Shown here: positions 27,455 to 36,718 of the stretch, in pieces
Layout: each line of letters begins with the position of its first letter
Position numbering within the stretch: position 1 is the stretch's first letter
From: Peteryoungia desertarenae
GTDB lineage: Bacteria > Pseudomonadota > Alphaproteobacteria > Rhizobiales > Rhizobiaceae
Reading direction: 5' to 3'
NCBI RefSeq assembly: GCF_005860795.2
Contig: NZ_CP058350.1
Coordinates: 3,316,501-3,380,500, forward strand
DNA: 64,000 bases
The notes under the pieces: generated by a model
Database searches by the model: none
The model's input: the letters and a program-made list of their open reading frames with translations, nothing else
What the model was told of the DNA's origin: nothing
Made by a program: the position numbers and the translations under genes

Positions 27455-27737
27455 TCCATCCTCTTCGCAATCCTGCGACAAACCGCATTTGCCCCCGCAG
27501 CGGGAATCACAATTCGGTCACCATGTAGCCATGGATTCCCCGCCAGATTGGCGCCTTCTAAGCCTCATATTCTAATCTGTCCAGTCTCTGACGGGCAAGG
27601 AGCCACAATGTCGCGGAATTATTCCCCCGCTATTCAAGGCTGTCGAGCCTGATCCGGCCACAGTTGCAACAAATAAAGATTTGACGCATGGTCCCGCGCG
27701 CTTGCGAGACAAGTGAAGATCATATCGCGGGACTCGC

Positions 27738-28682
27738 ATGAGACACGGAATCTACTGGATAATCTGCACCTGTACCGCCCTTGTCATTGCGGTTTTGGCC
27801 TTGCGCTATGTCACCGGCTTCTGGCTTCTGGCCCTTGTCTTCAGCCTTCACATACATGTGGCACTTCTCGCGATGGCCGGGGCGGCACTGGCCCTCTTCA
27901 TCCGGCGCGGGCGCACCGCCGCAATGCTGCTTGTCCTGTCGGGTGCGCTCTTTGTCCATGGCATCTGGATGAAGTACGAGATCACACCTGCTCAGAGGGT
28001 TGCGGGCGAGCAGGACATCGCCGTCCGCATCATCAGCTTCAATCTTCTGGCCAGCAACTTTCAGAATGGAGACCGGATTGCTGACATGCTTCTGGCCTCG
28101 GGCGCCGACGCTGCGGTCCTGATGGAAGCCGGCCCGATCCGGCGCCACTTGAACGCGCTCTCGGCTGCCTATCCCCATCGGGTCGGCTGCGACACGATGA
28201 GGGCCCTTTGCGACCTGGTGATCCTGTCGAAGCATCCGATCCGCTCCGCCCGCTTCGAAAGCCTCTCCGATCTGAGAGCAGACCGCTTCGTGCTGGCCGA
28301 ACTCGATGTGCAAGGCCAACAGCTGCATGTTGCGGGCGTGCACCTGACCAAACCCTATTACGATGATTACCACTGGCTCGAACTGCGCGATCTGAGCCGC
28401 CATATCGCAGATATCGGAAACCGGCTTGTGCTCGCCGGCGACTTCAACGCCGACAGCCTGGCGCTTGACATGCGCTATTTCCTGCGCCGCAACGCCATGA
28501 CCGCCGCCGGTTGGGAACCCGCTACATGGCCCGTCCGCGCCGGTCGCTTCGGCATCGCAATTGATCACATCTATCTGCGAGACGGCCTGATCCCGCTCGG
28601 CGTAACGCGCCTTCCCGACAATCTGGGCTCCAACCACTTCGGGCTCGTCGCCGAATTCGCCATACCGCGGCAAGGAACCTGA
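27738..28682 (+). CDS. Membrane-anchored endonuclease/exonuclease/phosphatase family protein
   Basis: A 314-aa protein with three hydrophobic helices in the first 85 residues, followed by an EEP-fold (DNase I-like) catalytic domain. Catalytic landmarks are IISFNLLASN (Asn), VLMEAGP (Glu), LAGDFNADSL (Asp/Asn), IDHIYLR (Asp/His) and GSNHFGLVAEF (His). The set looks complete, so activity on nucleic acid, phospholipid or phosphoester substrates is plausible. The catalytic domain probably faces the periplasm, by analogy with similar proteins. The gene is divergent from petABC and has a weak ribosome-binding site. Confidence 0.85.
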   Translation: MRHGIYWIICTCTALVIAVLALRYVTGFWLLALVFSLHIHVALLAMAGAALALFIRRGRTAAMLLVLSGALFVHGIWMKYEITPAQRVAGEQDIAVRIISFNLLASNFQNGDRIADMLLASGADAAVLMEAGPIRRHLNALSAAYPHRVGCDTMRALCDLVILSKHPIRSARFESLSDLRADRFVLAELDVQGQQLHVAGVHLTKPYYDDYHWLELRDLSRHIADIGNRLVLAGDFNADSLALDMRYFLRRNAMTAAGWEPATWPVRAGRFGIAIDHIYLRDGLIPLGVTRLPDNLGSNHFGLVAEFAIPRQGT

Positions 28683-28694
28683 CATCCCGTCAGG

Positions 28695-28714
28695 GCCTGT
28701 CCTGCAGGACAGGC
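28695..28714. terminator. Perfect 20-bp palindrome between convergent genes
   Basis: GCCTGTCCTGCAGGACAGGC is self-complementary over 20 bp and sits 13 nt after the EEP gene stop, directly before the end of the convergent secreted-protein gene. It could form a hairpin with a tight loop. It has no T-tract, so the terminator role is tentative. Confidence 0.45.
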
Positions 28715-28715
28715 G

Positions 28716-29312
28716 CTAATTCGGACGGCACTCGACATGAACCTGATATTTCAGCGTCTGATGCTCATAGGTTGAACCGCCACCCAAGCCGACCGGGCTT
28801 GCTGTACGCCCTTCACGGTCGGCTGCGGCGCCAAAGCCAATGATGGCAACCGCTTTCAGCTCATAGGTCTTGCCCAGGATCTCCTGTTGCGAGAAGCCGG
28901 CCTGTTTCAGCTTGGCGAGATTGTTGTTGCAGACCTCCAAGGGGCTTGGACCATCCCAGGTCACCTTGTTAATCGGCACCTTGAACAGAAAGGGTCGCTT
29001 GACCGTACGGTTGTTGCCGCTGCCGTAATCCCGCGGCAGCAGACCCTGTTCATAGGACATCTTGAGTGGTAGCCCGGAGAAGAACCAGGCACTGACGATC
29101 CGGTACCCCTTCTTGGCAGCAGCATAGCCGCGAACATCGAATTGATAGGTAGATGGACTGTCCAGCTTGTAAGCCTGACCGCTGGCGCGAACGACGACCT
29201 TACGCATGTCGATGCCGTCACGGGCAATGTCGACCTTGTCCATCTTGTCCTTCGCCAGCGCACCGGTGGCCGTCAATGTCATGAGAATGGCACTTGCAAG
29301 AATGCGTTTCAT
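28716..29312 (-). CDS. Secreted protein of unknown function
   Basis: A 198-aa protein with a clear signal peptide (MKRILASAILMTLTATGALA, cleavage before KDK). The mature part is beta-rich in appearance, with segments such as FDVRGYAAAKKGYRIVSAWF and TYEHQTLKYQVHVECRPN. It has two Cys (LEVCNNN and VECRPN) that could form a disulfide. I do not recognise the family. GGGAGAGGGA upstream of ATG 29312 fixes the start. It lies 73 nt downstream of an ABC exporter gene on the same strand. Confidence 0.7.
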   Translation of the reverse strand: MKRILASAILMTLTATGALAKDKMDKVDIARDGIDMRKVVVRASGQAYKLDSPSTYQFDVRGYAAAKKGYRIVSAWFFSGLPLKMSYEQGLLPRDYGSGNNRTVKRPFLFKVPINKVTWDGPSPLEVCNNNLAKLKQAGFSQQEILGKTYELKAVAIIGFGAAADREGRTASPVGLGGGSTYEHQTLKYQVHVECRPN

Positions 29313-29385
29313 GGTTCCCTCTCCCAATTGAAATGCGATGAGGGAACTATATTCGAATTCGTTGAACTACGCCTGAACGATGGAT

Positions 29386-31269
29386 TTAGCCAGCGTTCAC
29401 CAGAACCGGATCGGGCGCCTTTGTATCCAGAAAGCCGCCCGACTGGCGCGCCCAGAGTTCCGAGTAGAGACCGCCCAGCGCGACAAGTTCCGCATGGCTG
29501 CCCTGCTCGATGATCCGTCCCTTGTCCATCACGACGAGACGATCCAGGGCGGCAATGGTCGACAGGCGGTGAGCGATCGCAAGAACGGTCTTTCCCTGCA
29601 TCAGACGATCAAGGTTGGACTGGATGGCCGCCTCCACTTCCGAATCGAGCGCCGATGTCGCCTCATCGAGAACGAGGATCGGTGCATCCTTCAGCATCAC
29701 GCGGGCGATCGCAATGCGCTGGCGCTGCCCCCCGGACAGTTTCACCCCGCGCTCGCCGACATGGGCATCGAAGCCGGTCCGTCCGCGCTGATCCTCAAGT
29801 TTCAGAATGAAGTCGAGTGCCTCGGCCCGCTCGGCAGCCCTCATCAACTGCGCCTCGCTGGCATCCTCTCGCCCGAACAGGATATTGTCGCGGATCGAGC
29901 GGTGCAGAAGCGCCGTGTCCTGCGTCACCATGCCGATCTGTGACCGGAGGCTTTCCTGCCGGACCTCGGCAATATTCTGCCCGTCGATTAGGATACGTCC
30001 ACCCTCAAGATCGTAGAAACGCAGAAGCAGATTGACGAGCGTTGATTTTCCAGCCCCTGAGCGCCCGACAATACCGACCTTCTCGCCCGGTTCGATCGTC
30101 AGCGTGAGGTGATCGATCGCCCCCTTGCTGCGACCATAATGAAAACTGACGTCCTCGAAGCGGATCTCGGGCGATACGACCTTCAGGTCCGGCGCATCAG
30201 GCTTGTCGGTCAGTTCGATCGGCTTGGCAATCAGCTCCGCCGAATTCTGGATCGTGCCGATGTTGCGCATGATGCCGTTCAACTGCGTCATCATCCGCCC
30301 AAGCAGCATGTTGAGCCGTAGAACGAGACCAAGGGTGAAAGCCACGCCACCCGCTGTCACGGCACCGGCAAACCAGAGCTCCACCGACAGCGCAGCCACC
30401 ATCACGATCATGACGCCTGATAGCAGCGCCAGCGATGCCCGAACGCCCGTGAGCAATCGGGCAAAGGGACGGATCGCATTCTGAAACCGCTCGAAGCCGG
30501 CCTTGATGTAATGATCGTTCTGCTTCTCGCGACCGAAAAGCTTGAGCGTCTGGATGTTGGAATAACTATCCACCAACCGGCCATTGAGCATCGACGAGGC
30601 TTCCGCCGTCTGCTTGGCATGATGGCGGATCTTCGGAACGAAATACCGAGCCAGAAGCAGGAAGATCGCCACCCAGGTGCCGATAATCGCAGCCAGCCGC
30701 CAGTCAAGCTGGGCGACCAGCGCCATGGTCGAGACCGTATAGATCACCATGAACCAGACGACCTGCAGCATGGAGGTCAACAGATCGCCGGTCGACTGAC
30801 CGGCCGACCAGACCTTGGCGACAATGCGACCGGCAAAATCATTCTGGAAGAAGGAGACGGACTGGCGTGCCACATGGGCATGCGCCTGCCAACGGACGAG
30901 GTTGAAGAAATTGAGAACGATCACCTGCTCTTCAACCAGCGCGCCAATGGTCACAACGATAAAGCGTCCGACCAGCACGACAAGCGCCATGGCAATGAGT
31001 TCAAGCCCATGCGCCTGAACCAGTCCGTCCCAGCCTGCCTCCTTGGGCACCGTGTCGAGAAGATCGACAAGGCGACCGACAAACCAGAAGAGCCCGGCCT
31101 CGAGAACCGCAACCGCGCCTCCGAAAATGGCCATCAGGAAGAAGGCAAGCTTTGCCTGCCGGACATAGAACCAGACAAAGGCGAGCGTGGACTGGGGCGG
31201 ACGCAGACCCTCCGTCTTTGCAAACGGATCTAGCCAGTTTTCGAAATAGCGGGCAACAGCTTGGAACAT
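29386..31269 (-). CDS. ABC exporter, fused permease and ATPase (paralogue 1)
   Basis: A 627-aa half-transporter with an N-terminal six-helix membrane domain (residues to about 340) and a C-terminal ATPase. Walker A is GRSGAGKSTLVNLLLRFYD, the signature is LSGGQRQRIAIARVML, Walker B is ILVLDEATSALD, and the H-loop is IAHRLSTI. It belongs to the MsbA/multidrug and lipid exporter group and should act as a homodimer, or a heterodimer with the paralogue at 32343-34202. ATG 31269 (MFQAVARYFENW) was chosen; the frame continues to a GTG at 31299. The substrate is unknown. Confidence 0.93.
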   Translation of the reverse strand: MFQAVARYFENWLDPFAKTEGLRPPQSTLAFVWFYVRQAKLAFFLMAIFGGAVAVLEAGLFWFVGRLVDLLDTVPKEAGWDGLVQAHGLELIAMALVVLVGRFIVVTIGALVEEQVIVLNFFNLVRWQAHAHVARQSVSFFQNDFAGRIVAKVWSAGQSTGDLLTSMLQVVWFMVIYTVSTMALVAQLDWRLAAIIGTWVAIFLLLARYFVPKIRHHAKQTAEASSMLNGRLVDSYSNIQTLKLFGREKQNDHYIKAGFERFQNAIRPFARLLTGVRASLALLSGVMIVMVAALSVELWFAGAVTAGGVAFTLGLVLRLNMLLGRMMTQLNGIMRNIGTIQNSAELIAKPIELTDKPDAPDLKVVSPEIRFEDVSFHYGRSKGAIDHLTLTIEPGEKVGIVGRSGAGKSTLVNLLLRFYDLEGGRILIDGQNIAEVRQESLRSQIGMVTQDTALLHRSIRDNILFGREDASEAQLMRAAERAEALDFILKLEDQRGRTGFDAHVGERGVKLSGGQRQRIAIARVMLKDAPILVLDEATSALDSEVEAAIQSNLDRLMQGKTVLAIAHRLSTIAALDRLVVMDKGRIIEQGSHAELVALGGLYSELWARQSGGFLDTKAPDPVLVNAG

Positions 31270-31361
31270 GATCGAGGATATAGGCGAATTCCTGGACACG
31301 GCAAAGCCAATGCCTGTGCTTCAGCCATTACAAATTCTTCATGGATCGCGTTCGGTCCGTT

Positions 31362-31784
31362 CTACCGCGAAAAGCGCGTCAGGTAGATACCAAAGAGAAT
31401 GAGTGCCACGCCTGCCGGCTGACCGGGATGAAACTCTGCCGAACCCCGCAGGTAATCGATCATGAGGCCGGTAATCATCTGACCGCCGATGATCAGCAGA
31501 CCCGAACGGGTGGCACCCAGCCGGGGAAATACATATGAGCTGATGACCACGAAAAGCGCACCGATTATGCCGCCGGTAAAAGCCCAGACCGGTGTCAGGC
31601 CGAGCATGGACATGCCCACCCGATGAAACAGCAGGACGTAAAGCGTCAGCAGGAGAAAACCGACAGCGTGGTTCCAGAAGGAGGCCTGGAAGGCGCCGCA
31701 ATCCATCGTCAGCCGGCCATTGATGGAACGGCTCATCGCCACCACCGCACCACCGGCAAGCGCAATCATGACCGAACCCAGCAT
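31362..31784 (-). CDS. DMT-superfamily DUF606 (YdcZ) protein, second of a pair
   Basis: A 140-aa membrane protein with five hydrophobic segments, of the DUF606/YdcZ branch of the drug/metabolite transporter superfamily. Its end (HPGQPAGVALILFGIYLT) is typical. Its ATG directly follows the stop of the preceding DUF606 gene with no gap. This type is often encoded as adjacent half-size genes, suggesting a heterodimeric transporter. The substrate is unknown. Confidence 0.82.
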   Translation of the reverse strand: MLGSVMIALAGGAVVAMSRSINGRLTMDCGAFQASFWNHAVGFLLLTLYVLLFHRVGMSMLGLTPVWAFTGGIIGALFVVISSYVFPRLGATRSGLLIIGGQMITGLMIDYLRGSAEFHPGQPAGVALILFGIYLTRFSR

Positions 31785-32249
31785 TCAGCTGCCTTTCGAA
31801 AGAATGAGCAGCGCGCTGCCGGCAATCACCAGGGCTGCAGCCATCAGATCATGCCGATTGACGGAGCGTTTCGGTGTCCCGAACAGGCCGAACTGATCAG
31901 AGAAAAGACCAAACAGGATTTGCCCGACCAGGAGCAGCGACAATCCGCCTGCGAGCGCCAGTTCCGAATTGACCGCAATCGAGCTGAAGGCAACGGCAAA
32001 AGCACCCGGCGCACCACCAAGATAAGCCCACAGCGGCGCCTTGCCACCAACAGCACTCCCGGCCGCCTTGCGCGCCATCACGACATTCAGCCGGAGAAGG
32101 ACAAAGGCGACGACAGCACCCACGCCATGCACCACCCAGGACGCGGTAAAGGGCGTAGTGAAGGCTGCCAGTTCGCTGTTGATGGTAATCATCACCGCAA
32201 GCAGTGCACCGGACAGAAGAGCCCAAAGCCAGTCGATATATTTCAGCAT
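31785..32249 (-). CDS. DMT-superfamily DUF606 (YdcZ) protein, first of a pair
   Basis: A 154-aa membrane protein of the same DUF606/YdcZ type as its downstream neighbour. It opens YIDWLWALLSGALLAVMITI and carries VHGVGAVVAFVLLRLN in the second helix region. Start 32249 (MLKYIDW) was chosen; the frame extends to 32297 without conserved sequence. It lies 93 nt downstream of an ABC exporter gene and may share its transcript. The two DUF606 genes together probably form one transporter. Confidence 0.82.
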   Translation of the reverse strand: MLKYIDWLWALLSGALLAVMITINSELAAFTTPFTASWVVHGVGAVVAFVLLRLNVVMARKAAGSAVGGKAPLWAYLGGAPGAFAVAFSSIAVNSELALAGGLSLLLVGQILFGLFSDQFGLFGTPKRSVNRHDLMAAALVIAGSALLILSKGS

Positions 32250-32342
32250 GTGGCCCCGCCGGTTCCCGGAAGCATGATCACCATGCCACATGGGCATCTG
32301 CTACAATCCGGGAAGCTTGTCAAAACGGACATGGGCGACGGC

Positions 32343-34202
32343 CTATTCGGCCGCCGCCTCCGCTGTCTGATCCGTCTGATCGGCAAGGAAGCCGCCCGAC
32401 TGCCTGTTCCACAGATCGGCATAGATACCGCCCGAAGCGACAAGCTCTTCATGCGTCCCGGTTTCCACGATCCGCCCCTTATCGAGGACGATCAGCCGGT
32501 CCATCTGCGTCAGTGTCGACAGCCGGTGGGCGATTGCGATCACCGTCTTGTCCTCGATCAGCTTGAACAGGCTTTCCTGGATCGCCGCCTCGACTTCCGA
32601 ATCGAGCGCCGAGGTTGCCTCATCCAGGATCAGGATCGGCGCATCCTTCAGGAAGACACGCGCAATCGCGATACGCTGACGCTGACCGCCCGAAAGCTTC
32701 ACGCCCCGCTCGCCGACATGGGCATCAAGTCCGGTGCGGCCCTGCAGATCCGAAAGCCCCTGGATGAAGTCCCAGGCATTCGCCTTTTTTGCGGCGTCAA
32801 TCACCTCGGCATCGGTTGCATCTGGTCGCCCATAGGCGATGTTGTCGCGGATCGACCGATGCAGGAGCGATGTGTCCTGCGTCACGACCCCGACCAGCGC
32901 CCGCAGACTGTCCTGGCTGACTTCCGAAATGTCCTGCCCATCAACCAGGATCTTGCCCTTCTCAAGATCGTAGAAGCGCAGAAGCAGGTTCATCAGTGTC
33001 GTCTTGCCGGCACCAGATCGCCCAACGAGACCGATCTTCTCGCCAGCCTCGATGGTCAGCGAGAAGTCCTCGATGACACCCTTCTGCTTGCCGTAATGGA
33101 AGCGAACGCCGTCATAGACGATCTCGCCCTTGGGTGCAGCGAGCGTCTTTGCCGCCGGCTGGTCAACAATGTCATGAGGCTTCGTCATCATCCCCATGCC
33201 GTCATAGACCGTGCCGATATGCTCAAAGAGGGCTGCGACCTCCCACATGATCCACTGCGACATGCCGTTGATGCGCATGGCGAGGCCAATGGCAACCGCA
33301 ATGGCACCGACCGTGACACTGCCATTCAGCCAGAACCAGATACCGAGACCGGCAACAAAGAACTGCACCAGCACATTGTTGATGTCGACGCAGATGTTGA
33401 GGAGCGAAATCTGCCGCATCTGGCGATGAACAGTGCCCAGGAAGGCATCCATCCCCTCCCGCGCATAAATCTCTTCGCGGCCCGCATGGGAGAAGAGCTT
33501 CACCGTCGCAATATTGGTATAGCTGTCGACGATCCGGCCCGTCATCATCGAGCGCGCATCCGCCTGCTCGCTTGAAAGCCGGCGCAGCTTGGGCACGAAA
33601 TGATAAAGGATCAGCGCGTAGGCGATCAGCCAGACGACCAGCGGCACGCCCAGGCGCCAGTCAACCGAAGCCACCAGTGCCAGCATCGAAATGAAAAAGG
33701 TCGACGCATAGATGAAGACATCGATGATCTTCATCACCGCTTCCCGGATCGACAGCGCCGTTTGCATGACCTTGGTCGAAACGCGACCGGCAAACTCGTT
33801 GGCAAAGAAGGTCATCGAATGACGAAGCAGAAAGCGGTGCATCTGCCAACGGGCAATCATCGGGAAATTGCCGGCCAGCACCTGATGCGTTGTCAGAGTA
33901 TGGATCACGCCCAGAAACGGCAGGCCGATCAGAAGCAGGGCCGCCATCCAGGCGAGAGTCATGCCCTCCGTTTGCAGGAAGGTCGTACGCTCAGCCGTGG
34001 ACAGCCAGTCCACGATATTGCCGAGGAACTGGTAAAGCATGACTTCGACGACTGCGACCAGTCCCGAGCAAACGCCCAGCACCAGAAGCCACGGCCAGGC
34101 ATCACGGGTGTAATGCCAGCAAAAGGCAACCAGCCCCTTTGGCGGCAGCGTTGCAGGCTCGGCGGGATAGGGATTCAGGCGGCTTTCGAACCACTTGAAC
34201 AT
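32343..34202 (-). CDS. ABC exporter, fused permease and ATPase (paralogue 2)
   Basis: A 619-aa half-transporter closely resembling the one at 29386-31269. The membrane domain fills about the first 340 residues. The ATPase has Walker A GRSGAGKTTLMNLLLRFYD, signature LSGGQRQRIAIARVFL, Walker B ILILDEATSALD and H-loop IAHRLSTL. GGAG 6 nt before ATG 34202 (MFKWFESRLNPYP) supports the start. Both paralogues share the opening pattern of a short amphipathic segment before the first helix. Homodimer or heterodimer with the paralogue is open. The substrate is unknown. Confidence 0.93.
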   Translation of the reverse strand: MFKWFESRLNPYPAEPATLPPKGLVAFCWHYTRDAWPWLLVLGVCSGLVAVVEVMLYQFLGNIVDWLSTAERTTFLQTEGMTLAWMAALLLIGLPFLGVIHTLTTHQVLAGNFPMIARWQMHRFLLRHSMTFFANEFAGRVSTKVMQTALSIREAVMKIIDVFIYASTFFISMLALVASVDWRLGVPLVVWLIAYALILYHFVPKLRRLSSEQADARSMMTGRIVDSYTNIATVKLFSHAGREEIYAREGMDAFLGTVHRQMRQISLLNICVDINNVLVQFFVAGLGIWFWLNGSVTVGAIAVAIGLAMRINGMSQWIMWEVAALFEHIGTVYDGMGMMTKPHDIVDQPAAKTLAAPKGEIVYDGVRFHYGKQKGVIEDFSLTIEAGEKIGLVGRSGAGKTTLMNLLLRFYDLEKGKILVDGQDISEVSQDSLRALVGVVTQDTSLLHRSIRDNIAYGRPDATDAEVIDAAKKANAWDFIQGLSDLQGRTGLDAHVGERGVKLSGGQRQRIAIARVFLKDAPILILDEATSALDSEVEAAIQESLFKLIEDKTVIAIAHRLSTLTQMDRLIVLDKGRIVETGTHEELVASGGIYADLWNRQSGGFLADQTDQTAEAAAE

Positions 34203-34592
34203 GGGAAACTCCATTAAAGCGCATCGATCTGCGCCCAAGCGAGCGGCACGGAACGACAGCAGGAAAATCAACGTTGCGGCGGTCTAGCGCCGCAAGATGG
34301 GACGGATTGAAGAACGCAAAGGCGAGAAAGCTGCAGTCACGCAGCAGGCACAGGGAGGCGCGGCACAGCCGGGATACGGAAAAAAATCATCGATGCCCTC
34401 CCTCTTGCGTGTTGACCAGAGCCTTCTTCTACCGCTCAAAGTCCGATTTTCCTAGAGCGCATCTGCACAGAAATGAGGCGTTCCGTCGCAACTGTTGCAA
34501 CATCACCACAGGTTGAGATTGGCGGTTGCACGGAATTTCGGGCCTAGGCGAACAGCGCTTGGCCCTCTTCCCCGCCTCGCCTAAGGAAGGCC
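34203..34592. other. Intergenic region between divergent ABC exporter and trmL genes
   Basis: About 390 nt without a credible gene. It must contain the promoters of the exporter on the minus strand and of trmL on the plus strand. A short plus-strand open frame at 34274-34516 is Arg- and His-rich, has no good ribosome-binding site, and is not supported. I see no palindrome or terminator. Confidence 0.6.
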
Positions 34593-35057
34593 ATGACCGA
34601 GCTGCGCATCGCCCTGTACCAACCCGACATACCAGGCAATACGGGAACGATCCTGCGCCTTGCGGCCTGCCTCGGCCTGAAGGTCGACATCATCGAGCCG
34701 GCTGGCTTCGTGCTGTCCGACAAGAACCTGAAGCGCGCCGGCATGGATTATCTGGCAAGCGTCGCCATGCAGCGCCACATAAATTGGGAAAGCTTCGATC
34801 AGTGGCGTCGCAATGAAGGTCGCCGGCTCGTTCTTGCTTCAACCAAGGCTGCGGACGTCTACACCGATTTCGCCTATCAGTCCCGCGACATCCTCCTCTT
34901 CGGACGGGAGAGTGCCGGCGTGCCGGACCACGTCCATGAACTGGCCGACGCCCGCGTTCTCATCCCGATGCTCCCCGGTCAGCGCTCCATCAATGTCGCC
35001 ATGTCGGCCGCCATGATCACCGGCGAAGCCCTGCGTCAAACCGGCTTCTCATCCTAA
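34593..35057 (+). CDS. trmL: tRNA (cytidine(34)-2'-O)-methyltransferase
   Basis: A 154-aa SPOUT methyltransferase that methylates the wobble nucleotide of tRNA-Leu isoacceptors using S-adenosylmethionine. The opening IALYQPDIPGNTGTILRLAA is diagnostic. The trefoil-knot motifs follow in LLFGRESAGVP and IPMLPGQRSINVAMSAA. It is typical length for the minimal, dimeric SPOUT enzymes. AAGGAAGG precedes the ATG. It is divergent from the ABC exporter gene. Confidence 0.95.
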   Translation: MTELRIALYQPDIPGNTGTILRLAACLGLKVDIIEPAGFVLSDKNLKRAGMDYLASVAMQRHINWESFDQWRRNEGRRLVLASTKAADVYTDFAYQSRDILLFGRESAGVPDHVHELADARVLIPMLPGQRSINVAMSAAMITGEALRQTGFSS

Positions 35058-35206
35058 AGTCACGGAACAGGCATTCGTCAAGGAACCCTTTCGCCAACAC
35101 GCTATTGTGTGTGGTGAAGAGCTGCGTGCGCGACGATTATTCTGCAATTGCTAATTCGATCATGATGCGCTATGTTGCACTGCAGCAAAATGACCAGGAG
35201 ATAGAA

Positions 35207-36610
35207 ATGTTCGAGACAGCATTCACCCTGGGCTTGACCCAGTTCGCCAGAACTTTCAGCTTTCCGGAGCGTATCCAGCATCGCACGGCCCGCAATGCCG
35301 CTCTTGAGCTGCTGCGGCTGCGCAATACCGGCTTCGACGCCATGTTCTATGACGTGAAGTCTCTGACCGCCGAAGAGACATTCTACATCAGCGACTGCCT
35401 CGGTTCAGAGGGCCTCATCATCATCGTTCCTCCAACAGGTGGCGGCATGCTGACGCTCTGCGAGAGCGTTGGAGAATTTCGCCTGCGGGGCAGCAAGAAT
35501 GTCCATGCCCTTGCCGTGGCCGGGATTGGCGGTTCTGCACTCGGCGCCGCTGCGTTTGCCCGTAATGTGGCCGATGCAATCAAGGCTCCGGTTGCCGCTG
35601 TTGTCTCGGGTTACGGCCTGGGTGACATCGTCAATGAGGCAATCGGCGGGGCCTTTTTCTTTGGCTGGCTCGGCCAGATGCGCAACAGCCTGGAGGCGAT
35701 CGATGATGCTGTCGGTCGTCCAAAGCTTGGTGCCTATGCGAAACGCGAGAAACGGACAAACGAACCGGCCCGGACCGGCCTCGATGCCGATACGGTCGAG
35801 ACGCTCCTGTCCGATCCCTCCCTCTCCTTTACGCTTCTGACGGGTCATTCCCGCGGCAATCGTGTCCTGGCCGATGCTCTGTACGCGATGAAGGCTGAGA
35901 ATGCAGATAAGCTGAAGGCACTGACTAAATCCGCCCGTGTCGTGACTTTCGGCGGGCGCATCAAGATGCCGGAGGTCTTTACCGACGTCATCGACGTCGT
36001 TGGCGAGCTGGATTGGTATGGGGAGATCAACTCCCGCCCGCAAATCCCAAGCGATGTGCGGGTTCCCTATTGCGGTCATTCGACCAACACCGATCTTGCC
36101 GGTGCCTTGAGGGTTACCAGCATTTTGAAGGACATCCTGGCGAAAGGTCCCGAAGCCAAGCCGAAAACCAAACCCGAAGTCGCAACGGCTGACAAGGCTG
36201 CAGCGTCCGAACCTGCGGCCACGGAGGAGGCGATTGCGGACGCCGAAAACCAAGTCGCAGAGCCCCTTGGCGTCAGCGCGCCGTCCATGGTTCCGGAAGA
36301 AAAGACAGTGACGGAGACTATGGTCAAGGAAGCGGTTGCCGACGCTGGCAAGGCGCCTGAAGAGCTGGAGACCCGTCTGTCGGAAAGCGCTGCCTTGATC
36401 GCTGAATCAGCGACCGCCCCCGAGATCCAGGAACAAAAGAAGCCGCCCGAAACGAAGCCGACGCCCAAGATGGAGAGCGTTTTGGCAGAGGTGACACCGG
36501 CAACTGCTGAGAAACAGCCACGAAAGGCGAGTACGCCCGCTCGAGTGACGTCTATTGCCAGTGTCGCAGGCAAAAAGGGTAAGACTCCGCCGCGCAAGGG
36601 CAAGACCTAA
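35207..36610 (+). CDS. Alpha/beta-hydrolase-like protein with long basic C-terminal tail
   Basis: A 467-aa protein. Residues 1 to about 310 look like an alpha/beta-hydrolase domain with nucleophile elbow LLTGHSRGNRVLADAL (Ser about residue 214), a possible acid in VVGELDWYGE and a possible His in VPYCGHSTNTD. The remaining 150 residues are low complexity, rich in Ala, Glu, Lys and Pro, changing from acidic to strongly basic at the very end (AGKKGKTPPRKGKT), like a histone H1-type tail. There is no signal peptide. AGGAG 6 nt before ATG 35207 supports the start; the frame reaches 35105 upstream. Function unknown; a lipase/esterase or granule-associated role is possible. Confidence 0.65.
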   Translation: MFETAFTLGLTQFARTFSFPERIQHRTARNAALELLRLRNTGFDAMFYDVKSLTAEETFYISDCLGSEGLIIIVPPTGGGMLTLCESVGEFRLRGSKNVHALAVAGIGGSALGAAAFARNVADAIKAPVAAVVSGYGLGDIVNEAIGGAFFFGWLGQMRNSLEAIDDAVGRPKLGAYAKREKRTNEPARTGLDADTVETLLSDPSLSFTLLTGHSRGNRVLADALYAMKAENADKLKALTKSARVVTFGGRIKMPEVFTDVIDVVGELDWYGEINSRPQIPSDVRVPYCGHSTNTDLAGALRVTSILKDILAKGPEAKPKTKPEVATADKAAASEPAATEEAIADAENQVAEPLGVSAPSMVPEEKTVTETMVKEAVADAGKAPEELETRLSESAALIAESATAPEIQEQKKPPETKPTPKMESVLAEVTPATAEKQPRKASTPARVTSIASVAGKKGKTPPRKGKT

Positions 36611-36647
36611 CCGCACTTTGCAGACCGTTCATCCTATTGATAACCAT

Positions 36648-36671
36648 AACCCACGCCTCGGCGTGGGTTTT
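36648..36671 (+). terminator. Rho-independent terminator after the hydrolase-like gene
   Basis: AACCCACGCC and GGCGTGGGTT form a 10-bp stem with a minimal loop, followed by TT. It lies 38 nt after the stop codon and 47 nt before the end of the convergent flagellin gene; it may serve both strands. Confidence 0.75.
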
Positions 36672-36718
36672 GCGTCATGAACTGTGGCAACAGCAACAGG
36701 ACAGCGTTTCAGTGAGGA

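Noticed and set aside
25541..27652. A 703-codon open frame opposite petA and petB
   Set aside because: It covers two certain genes of the bc1 operon antisense and has no domain or ribosome-binding-site support.
31623..33575. A 650-codon open frame opposite the DUF606 and ABC exporter genes
   Set aside because: Antisense shadow of conserved transporter genes with low-complexity basic translation.
34274..34516. An 80-codon open frame in the gap between the ABC exporter and trmL
   Set aside because: No ribosome-binding site, Arg/His/Ser-rich translation, and it lies in a region expected to hold divergent promoters.
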